From CAYOLL01 sp964404765 [NCBI: uncultured Gemmatimonadota bacterium] (GTDB taxonomy: Bacteria > 4572-55), in assembly GCA_964404765.1 (NCBI GenBank), contig CAYOLL010000169.1:1-12885 (forward strand): 12,885 bases of DNA. The letters are read 5' to 3'. The notes under the pieces are model-generated. The model had not been told where the DNA came from, did no database searches, and saw nothing but the letters and a program-made list of their open reading frames with translations. The position numbers and the translations under genes were made by a program. This document shows positions 7,745 to 12,885 of the stretch, in pieces (within the stretch, counting starts at the first letter, position 1; every line of letters begins with the position of its first letter).

Positions 7745-10700
7745 TCATTGCCTCTTCAACGCTACTACCGTAATGTCATCATGCTGCGGCGCGCCCTCGC
7801 CAAAGCGTTCCAATTCCGTCATCAGCCGGGTAATTGTATCATCCGGTTGGGTGATTGGGTTCTCTTCCAGAAAAGTCACCAGGCGCTCCAGACCGAACAT
7901 CTCTTTTTCTCGATTATGATACTCCGTCACCCCGTCGGTATACAGCACCACCAGATCGCCCGGTTGCAGCAGCAAGGGCTTGATGGTAATCATGTCATCC
8001 AGTTTGTCGGTCACGCCCAGCCAGATGCCGTGCGCGTAAATCACTTCGCACTGGCCGGCGGGCCGGCGCACCAGGAACGGATCATGACCGGCCCCGGTGT
8101 AATATAACTGCTCGTCGGCGCTGTCCCACATCAGCAATAACATGGTGATCATCATCGGTTCCGTCATCTTCTGTACGTCTTTGTAGATTTGACGATTAAT
8201 CCGGCTCAATAACTCCAGCGGCGACGGGTTATCTTCCACCAACGTGTGCAGCATGGAACGCGCTTCAATCGTCAGCAGCGAGGCCGGCAAACCCTTGCCC
8301 GACACATCGGCAATCACAATATAAACCCGCTTGCCGTCCGGCGACGGGATAAAGTCGTAATAGTCGCCGCCGACCGAGCCCGCAGGCTGGATGAAGGCGG
8401 CAATCTCCAATTGGGCGATGTCCGGCACGGCCAGTGGCAGCATCGAGGCTTGAATGGCTCTGGCCCGGCCCATTTCATGATTGCGACGCCGGTTTTCGGC
8501 TTCGATTTCGGCGGTTTGGGATACGTGAATATGGGTTTGGATACGTGACAACAGCTCGCTGCGATGAAATGGCTTGGTGACATAATCGTTGGCCCCAGCA
8601 TCGAAGCCTTCCTGAATATCACCTTCCTGATTCTTGGCCGTCAGCAGAATGACCGGCACGTCGTGATGCGGATATTTCTCGCGGACTTTGCGGCAGACTT
8701 CATAGCCGGACATTTTCGGCATCATCACATCCAGCAGAATCAAATCCGGTTTCAAGCCTTCTTCGACCAGCTTCAACGCTTCCAGCCCGTTCATGGCCTG
8801 GACGATCTTGTAGTTTTTTAAAGTCAGGAAGTTGCCCAAAACATGCTGATTAACCGGCTCGTCGTCTACGACAAGGATGGTCAAGCTTTCAGCGGTCAGC
8901 AATCTGTTTTTAGTTTCCAAGCCCCGGTTTTCAGGTTTTGCCTCTAAACGATCAAATTTTGGCTCAACTGTTGGCTGCTGAATGCCGATTGCAGATAGCG
9001 GACCGCTGACCGCTGAAGACTGATTGCTGAAGTCTGACGACTGATTACTGAAGTCTGACGACTGATTACTGAAAGCTGACGACTGATTACTGAAAGCTGA
9101 AGACTGATCGCTGACGACTGAAGGCAGCATCACCGTAAACTGCGAGCCTTCGCCCAACTTCGACTTGACCGAAATCGTGCCGCCGTGCAATTCCACCAGA
9201 TTTTTGGTGATGGCCAAGCCCAATCCCGTGCCGCCGTATTCGCGGGCCACCGAACCATCGGCCTGCACGAAGGACTTGAAGATTTCCTCTAACTTGTCGG
9301 CGGCAATACCGATTCCTGTGTCGCTGACCGTGATGGGTAGAAATGACATTTCTCCAAGAAATGTCATTTCTTGGATTGATACGGCAACCGTGCCGGATTC
9401 GGTAAATTTGATCGCATTGCCGACCAGGTTTTGGATGATCTGCTGTAAGCGGTTTTCATCGGCCATAATCGTTGGCAAATCGGGATTGACGGCGTTGATT
9501 AACGTCAGGTTCTTCTTGCCGAGCGATGGCTGCGACAACGCCAGCACAAACTCCACAATCGCGTGCAGATTAACCGGCTTGAGGCTGAGTTCGATGCGAT
9601 TGTCAATCATCTTGGAAAAGTCCAGAATATCGTTGACCAGATTAGACAGGCGGCGGCCGCTGGCGCTGATCATCTTCAAATCAAAATGCGCTTTGTCCGG
9701 TAATATCCCGGCCACGCCGTCCAGCAACGATTCGGCCAGCCCGATGATGCCGTTGAGCGGCGTACGTAGTTCGTGGGAAGTGTTGGCTAAGAATTCGTCC
9801 TTGAGTTTGTCCACCCGGCGCAGTTGTTCGGCGATGGCCTGTTCACGTTCCAGCTCTTTTTGTTTGCGTTCGATTTCCTGCTGTTTACGTTCCACTTTCT
9901 TTTGCTGGAAGCGGACAAAACCAATAATCGCGCCTATTAATAGCAGCGCGTACGAAGAATACGCCCACCACGTCTTCCACCACGGCGGGGTAATAATAAT
10001 TTTGAGCGACGCGCCCGTTTCGTTCCACACCCCGTCATTGTTGCAGCCTTTGACGCGGAAGGTGTAATCGCCCGGATCGAGGTTGGTGTAGGTGGCAAAA
10101 CGCCGGCTGGCGTCAGTCTGAGTCCAATCGGCATCAAACCCTTCCATTTTGTAGGCATAGCGGTTTTTTTCAGGGATTTCAAAATTCATAGCCGCAAAGC
10201 CAAAGGAAAAAACGCTCTGGCGATAGGAAAGCACAATCCGGTCTGTTTCTGTAATGGCCCGGCTTAAAGGGGTCGAGCCGTCCGACTTTACCGCTACCGG
10301 GCGGTTGAAAATCTGGAAATCTGTAATAATCACCGGCGGCACATAAGGATTATCTTGAATTTGATCCGGGAAAAAAGTAGTAAACCCTTTTAATCCGCCA
10401 AAAAACATCTCACCTTTCGTAGTCCGGCAAGCGGAATTCCGTTCGAATTCATTCCCTTGCAGGCCATCACGAACGTCATAAATTTTAAAGCTTTCAGTAG
10501 CAAGGTCAAGTTTTGCTAAACCGTGCAAGGTACTCAGCCATAAATTTCCGGCATCATCTTCCAAAATTGCGGAAATCGAGTTGTTGGGCAAGCCATGTGT
10601 TTCGTCATAAGCCGTAAAGGTCATTGTGCGGCGATCCAGCCGGTTTAAGCCGCCGCCTGTGCCGACCCAGAGGCGGCCCATTCGGTCTTCACGGAGACAA

Positions 10701-12388
10701 TAAACGGTGTTATGGCTTAGGGAGGTCGAATCGGTAAGACTGTGCTGGTAGTTGGTAAACTTTCCATTTTTGCGATCAAATGCAGCTAAACCGGCGTAAG
10801 AACCGATCCACAAACCGGACGAGTCTTCATAAATAGTTTCAATCCGGTTGAGCGCGACATCGGAAGCGCCATCGACGGAGGTATTTTTATAGCGAATAAA
10901 ACAGTTTCGAACCGGATCGTAACGGTTTAAACCCTCCCATGTGCCGATCCAAAGGGTACCCTGGCGATCTTCATAAATGCATGATACCAAATTTCCGCTT
11001 AGACTGAGCGAATCCGCGGCGTTGGGTAAATATTGGGTGAATTTTCCGGTCTGCCTGTCTAACAAATTCAATCCGCCGGGACTTCCCCAGGCGCCAATCC
11101 ACAATGCGCCCCGGCTGTCTTTGCAAATGGTCTTAATATCATTGGAGCTGATGCTAAACGGATTCGCGGGATCCTTCACAAAGTAGGTAAAAGTGTCATT
11201 TTCATGATTAAATTGCGCTAATCCACCGCCAAAAGTTCCTATCCAAAGCTGTTCGGCAGAGTCTTCGAGAATGCAAGTAACATCATTATGGCTTAAGCTG
11301 TTCACATTACCCGGTTCAGAGTGATAGTGCCGGAAGCGCCGGCCTTTGGGTTGAAAACGGTCAGCGCCGTTGGCAGTGCCCAGCCAAATAAAACCCGCGT
11401 GATCCGCGTACACGGTATAAATGTAGTCACTGCCCAGACTGTGAATATTTTGCGGCGCATGAACATAGTTTGTCAATCGTTCGGCGGCCGGGTCATATCT
11501 AACTAAACCATTTTGCCAGGTACTCATCCATACAAAACCGGCGGCGTCTTGAAAAAAACCGGTTGCACTGCGAAGCGCAACAGCTTGTGGCTGAACCAGT
11601 TTAAACGTGTCCGTTTGCGGTGTTAGCACACTTATACCGGAATTACGGGTTGCGATCCAGATTTGATCATGCTGATCAACGTAGACTTTGCTTAACTCAT
11701 CACTTTGCAGACTATTGGGATTATTCGGATCTCGAACATAGTTTTTAAATGCGCCCGTTTTTGGATCAAAACAGCTGAGGCCGTTTTTAGTTGCCAGCCA
11801 GATACGCCCGCTGGAGTCCGGGGCCATATCCCTGATGTAGTCATTGCAAAGACTGCCGGCGTCAGCCGGATCGTGCTTAAATACTTTGAACAAGCCCGTT
11901 TGCGGCGAAAAGTAATTCAGCCCGCCCCCATAAGTGCCAAGCCAGATGCCGCCGAAGGCTTCTCGGCATATTGTCCGAATATAGTTATGGCTCAGACTAC
12001 CCGGTTGTTTTGGGTCATGGATGTAGGTTTTAAAAGTTTCGGTTACACGATCAAAACGATTAAGCCCGCCGCCGTTTGTGCCGATCCATATAATACCGTC
12101 GCGATCTTCATAAAGCGCCCGAATCTGATCATTGCTCAAACTGTTTGCGTCGTTAGCTTTGCTTTTGTAGACTTTGATCTGATAACCATCATAGCGATTA
12201 AGTCCGCTCTCGGCGCCAATCCACATCAAACCACGGCTATCATGCAAAAAACACATGGCCGAGTTTTGTGAAAGTCCGTGTTCATCCGACAAATGGTCAA
12301 ATTTGATATCGGCCTGCGCCAGGATGCGCTGAGGCCAGACCAGACCAATTAAAAATAGGGTGGAAAAGATCACTTGCTGAAATCGCAT
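7745..12388 (-). CDS. Propeller hybrid histidine kinase with receiver and SpoIIE-type PP2C phosphatase output (gene 3, operon leader)
   Basis: Complete, 1547 residues, first gene of the operon. It has a signal peptide (core VIFSTLFLIGLVW, cleavage near ILAQ-A); 14 blades up to about residue 680, the last one degenerate (GEMFFGGLKGF); Y_Y_Y domain about 735-800 (YAYKMEGFDADW, DYTFRVKGCNNDGVWNETGA); transmembrane helix about 807-826; coiled coil of three ERKQxEx heptads (833-853), one more than its paralogues; HisKA His872; HATPase_c with DENRLQQIIQNLVGNAIKF, SDTGIGI and GGTGLGLAI; receiver about 1167-1287 with Asp1220 in LLDVMMP, LLTAK and TKPF; PP2C about 1310-1546 with GGDYYD (1340-1345), DVSGKG, GAGHDP, YTDGVTE and HDDITVV. 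The start at 12388 is set by GGAGG 9 bases upstream and the signal peptide directly after it. Residues 1007-1017 are encoded by a 33-bp palindrome, and 1089-1128 by tandem CTGANNN heptamers that give the protein repeat SSAFSNQ. HTCS proteins normally end in an AraC-type domain; here the output is a phosphatase, so control is probably at the protein level. Confidence 0.96.
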   Translation of the reverse strand: MRFQQVIFSTLFLIGLVWPQRILAQADIKFDHLSDEHGLSQNSAMCFLHDSRGLMWIGAESGLNRYDGYQIKVYKSKANDANSLSNDQIRALYEDRDGIIWIGTNGGGLNRFDRVTETFKTYIHDPKQPGSLSHNYIRTICREAFGGIWLGTYGGGLNYFSPQTGLFKVFKHDPADAGSLCNDYIRDMAPDSSGRIWLATKNGLSCFDPKTGAFKNYVRDPNNPNSLQSDELSKVYVDQHDQIWIATRNSGISVLTPQTDTFKLVQPQAVALRSATGFFQDAAGFVWMSTWQNGLVRYDPAAERLTNYVHAPQNIHSLGSDYIYTVYADHAGFIWLGTANGADRFQPKGRRFRHYHSEPGNVNSLSHNDVTCILEDSAEQLWIGTFGGGLAQFNHENDTFTYFVKDPANPFSISSNDIKTICKDSRGALWIGAWGSPGGLNLLDRQTGKFTQYLPNAADSLSLSGNLVSCIYEDRQGTLWIGTWEGLNRYDPVRNCFIRYKNTSVDGASDVALNRIETIYEDSSGLWIGSYAGLAAFDRKNGKFTNYQHSLTDSTSLSHNTVYCLREDRMGRLWVGTGGGLNRLDRRTMTFTAYDETHGLPNNSISAILEDDAGNLWLSTLHGLAKLDLATESFKIYDVRDGLQGNEFERNSACRTTKGEMFFGGLKGFTTFFPDQIQDNPYVPPVIITDFQIFNRPVAVKSDGSTPLSRAITETDRIVLSYRQSVFSFGFAAMNFEIPEKNRYAYKMEGFDADWTQTDASRRFATYTNLDPGDYTFRVKGCNNDGVWNETGASLKIIITPPWWKTWWAYSSYALLLIGAIIGFVRFQQKKVERKQQEIERKQKELEREQAIAEQLRRVDKLKDEFLANTSHELRTPLNGIIGLAESLLDGVAGILPDKAHFDLKMISASGRRLSNLVNDILDFSKMIDNRIELSLKPVNLHAIVEFVLALSQPSLGKKNLTLINAVNPDLPTIMADENRLQQIIQNLVGNAIKFTESGTVAVSIQEMTFLGEMSFLPITVSDTGIGIAADKLEEIFKSFVQADGSVAREYGGTGLGLAITKNLVELHGGTISVKSKLGEGSQFTVMLPSVVSDQSSAFSNQSSAFSNQSSDFSNQSSDFSNQSSAVSGPLSAIGIQQPTVEPKFDRLEAKPENRGLETKNRLLTAESLTILVVDDEPVNQHVLGNFLTLKNYKIVQAMNGLEALKLVEEGLKPDLILLDVMMPKMSGYEVCRKVREKYPHHDVPVILLTAKNQEGDIQEGFDAGANDYVTKPFHRSELLSRIQTHIHVSQTAEIEAENRRRNHEMGRARAIQASMLPLAVPDIAQLEIAAFIQPAGSVGGDYYDFIPSPDGKRVYIVIADVSGKGLPASLLTIEARSMLHTLVEDNPSPLELLSRINRQIYKDVQKMTEPMMITMLLLMWDSADEQLYYTGAGHDPFLVRRPAGQCEVIYAHGIWLGVTDKLDDMITIKPLLLQPGDLVVLYTDGVTEYHNREKEMFGLERLVTFLEENPITQPDDTITRLMTELERFGEGAPQHDDITVVALKRQ
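8889..8937. repeat. Heptamers in inverse orientation at the receiver side of the gene 3 linker
   Basis: TCAGCGG (8889), TCAGCAA (8896), TCTGTTT (8903), TTAGTTT (8910) and, still in 7-base phase, TCAGGTT (8931). They are opposite in orientation to the CTGANNN array at 8978-9124, which parallels the arrangement in gene 2. Confidence 0.55.
8978..9124. repeat. Tandem CTGANNN heptamer array encoding the SSAFSNQ linker of gene 3
   Basis: Seventeen uninterrupted 7-base units starting CTGA run from 9006 to 9124, preceded in phase by four weaker units from 8978. Recurring units are CTGACGA (four copies), CTGATTA (three), CTGAAGT, CTGAAAG and CTGAAGA (two each). There is a 21-base superperiod. Because 7 is not divisible by 3, three units make one seven-residue protein repeat (SSAFSNQ, SSDFSNQ). 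The array fills the linker between HATPase_c and the receiver (residues 1089-1128 for the strict part). Confidence 0.95.
9339..9371. repeat. 33-bp palindromic element inside gene 3
   Basis: Identical to the element at 28-60: two 15-base arms around CCA. It encodes residues 1007-1017 (EMTFLGEMSFL) between VAVSIQ and PITVSDTGIGI of HATPase_c. The frame is kept because 33 bases equal 11 codons. Identity with gene 1 covers 9312-9373 and reaches the left window edge (positions 1-62). Confidence 0.95.
9606..9739. repeat. 134-bp tract identical to 4956-5089
   Basis: Partner of the identical segment in gene 2, within the HisKA region. The identity ends at single-base differences on both sides. Confidence 0.85.
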
Positions 12389-12397
12389 AACGTGTTA

Positions 12398-12402
12398 CCT
12401 CC
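12398..12402 (-). promoter_or_regulatory. Ribosome binding site of gene 3
   Basis: GGAGG on the minus strand, 9 bases before the ATG at 12388. It is a strong Shine-Dalgarno match and decides the start. Confidence 0.85.
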
Positions 12403-12415
12403 ACATGCGCCGAAT

Positions 12416-12421
12416 ATTATA
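12416..12421 (-). promoter_or_regulatory. TATAAT -10-like box for the operon
   Basis: A perfect TATAAT on the minus strand, 27 bases before the start of gene 3. It would give a leader of roughly 20 bases with the GGAGG inside. No convincing -35 hexamer is found 16-18 bases upstream, so the promoter type is open. Confidence 0.5.
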
Positions 12422-12491
12422 CTTTGAACGGGTTAATTCTGGACTTTTATCGGACGATAAGCCCTAACCCGGACGAGCCGGAACCAAAAGT

Positions 12492-12524
12492 AGATATGAC
12501 ATTTCTTGAAGAAATGTCATATCT
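12492..12524. repeat. Intergenic copy of the 33-bp palindrome
   Basis: Perfect 16-base arms around a single central G (AGATATGACATTTCTT / AAGAAATGTCATATCT). In the plus orientation it differs from the coding-strand version in genes 1 and 3 at three of 33 bases. Two of these, positions 4 and 30, form a pair that keeps the palindrome. Confidence 0.9.
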
Positions 12525-12564
12525 TATTCGGAAATTTTTGCCAAAAAAGCAAAGATTTGACTTG

Positions 12565-12601
12565 TTAGACCTAATAAGTTTTGAAAACCTATTAGATCTA
12601 A
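12565..12601. repeat. 37-bp palindrome upstream of the operon
   Basis: Arms of 18 bases (TTAGACCTAATAAGTTTT and its near reverse complement) with two mismatches around a central G. The centre TTTTGAAAA resembles the TCTTGAAGA centre of the neighbouring 33-bp element. Confidence 0.75.
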
Positions 12602-12642
12602 TACCAAAACTTGAAATGAATTATACACTTTCAAAAACCCTA

Positions 12643-12660
12643 AAAGTCTTGTAAGATTTT
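12643..12660. repeat. Short hairpin AAAGTCTT-GT-AAGATTTT
   Basis: Eight-pair stem including one G-T pair, loop GT. It may be a worn member of the same series of palindromes. A terminator function is possible but not shown. Confidence 0.4.
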
Positions 12661-12725
12661 ATTTGGTAATGATATCCATCTTTTGAGACCCTTAGGCTTG
12701 TGTGCAAATCATTTTCGGTTTTGGT

Positions 12726-12745
12726 ATACGTTCACACGAACGTAT
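12726..12745. repeat. Perfect hairpin ATACGTTC-ACAC-GAACGTAT
   Basis: Eight-base perfect arms with a four-base loop. No T-tract follows on either strand, so it is not a classical intrinsic terminator. It may belong to a repetitive or structured segment that continues past the right edge. Confidence 0.6.
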
Positions 12746-12753
12746 TGCCATCA

Positions 12754-12783
12754 AGCACCCGATTCAGTTGATATAGCACCCGA
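12754..12783. repeat. Direct repeat AGCACCCGA, 21-base spacing
   Basis: AGCACCCGA occurs at 12754-12762 and 12775-12783. Its function is unknown. It lies in the structured right-hand segment. Confidence 0.5.
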
Positions 12784-12885
12784 CGAACTTCTGCCGGGCT
12801 GCAGTAGTTTAGTTTATTGCCGCGTAGCAATAGACATCTTTCCAAAATAAATCCGGTCGCGACGCAGCTTTTAGCCCCAGCGGGG

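Larger units (their letters stand above)
12389..12885. other. Gene-free region upstream of the operon, rich in hairpins
   Basis: No supported gene in about 500 bases. It holds the leader signals of gene 3 (12398-12421), three short palindromes (12492-12524, 12565-12601, 12643-12660), an 8-bp-stem hairpin (12726-12745), a 9-base direct repeat (12754-12762 and 12775-12783), a small stem TATTGC/GCAATA (12815-12832), the palindrome GTCGCGAC (12856-12863) and an edge hairpin CCCC-AGC-GGGG (12875-12885). Base composition is AT-rich up to about 12720 and more GC-rich afterwards, as if a different repetitive segment begins there. Confidence 0.7.

Noticed and set aside
8978-9124. CRISPR array or minisatellite between genes
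   Set aside because: The units are 7 bp without spacers and lie inside an intact reading frame that continues into a complete receiver domain, so this is a coding heptamer repeat.
9165-10067. 300-codon plus-strand open frame, and similar ones at 375-1181 and 4455-5237
   Set aside because: They lie antisense to the kinase domains, recur at equivalent places in the paralogues, and have low-complexity Ser/Arg/Leu or unconvincing compositions. They are shadows of the real minus-strand genes.
12424-12654. 76-codon plus-strand open frame in the intergenic region
   Set aside because: Its sequence is largely made of the palindromes at 12492-12524 and 12565-12601, it has no clear ribosome binding site, and no family resemblance is visible. 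The MTFLEEMSYL stretch simply reflects the repeat also found in genes 1 and 3.
12732-12885. Minus-strand frame open from the right edge to a TGA at 12732 (50 codons)
   Set aside because: Fifty codons without a stop are not rare by chance, the segment is full of hairpins, and the translation suggests no known family. It is kept only as an alternative reading of the structured segment.

Overview
The window holds three tandem, same-strand (minus) paralogous genes of about 4.6 kb each. They fill positions 1 to 12388 and are followed by a gene-free stretch to the right edge. Transcription runs right to left: first gene 12388-7745, second 7741-3125, third 3062 to beyond the left edge. The gaps are 3 bp and 62 bp and no intrinsic terminator is visible between the genes, so they look like one operon. 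A good TATAAT-like box and a GGAGG ribosome binding site precede the first gene.

Each product is a very large membrane-bound hybrid sensor. It has a signal peptide, fourteen two-component-regulator propeller blades (two seven-bladed propellers), a Y_Y_Y domain, one transmembrane helix, a coiled coil, HisKA and HATPase_c. In the two complete genes a receiver domain and a C-terminal SpoIIE/RsbU-type PP2C phosphatase follow. The sensory half matches the Bacteroidetes hybrid two-component systems (HTCS) that sense glycans. The output is a serine/threonine phosphatase instead of an AraC-type DNA-binding domain, so the likely downstream step is partner switching (anti-sigma antagonist control) rather than direct DNA binding. 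No substrate protein, sigma factor, transporter or glycosidase gene is in the window.

The most unusual signal is repeat DNA inside the coding sequences. A 33-bp palindrome sits in frame in one loop of the ATPase domain in genes 1 and 3. A different hairpin, made of two converging arrays of a GTTARTA-like 7-mer, occupies the same loop in gene 2. The linker between ATPase and receiver in genes 2 and 3 is built from tandem 7-bp units (CTGANNN) that translate into a seven-residue Ser/Gln-rich repeat. A further copy of the 33-bp palindrome, with a compensatory base pair change, lies in the intergenic region beside two other hairpins. I infer that several families of short palindromic or heptameric repeats have invaded length-tolerant points of these proteins, comparable in principle to Rickettsia palindromic elements and to the heptameric STRR repeats of cyanobacteria.

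The paralogues also share long stretches of exact nucleotide identity (134 bp between genes 2 and 3, at least 62 bp between genes 1 and 3) within more diverged sequence, which suggests gene conversion. The organism is probably a bacterium of the FCB group or a neighbouring candidate phylum (for example KSB1/Calditrichota-like), judged from the HTCS-like architecture, the PP2C output and moderate GC. Good Shine-Dalgarno sites argue against a typical Bacteroidetes. This placement is a weak inference.
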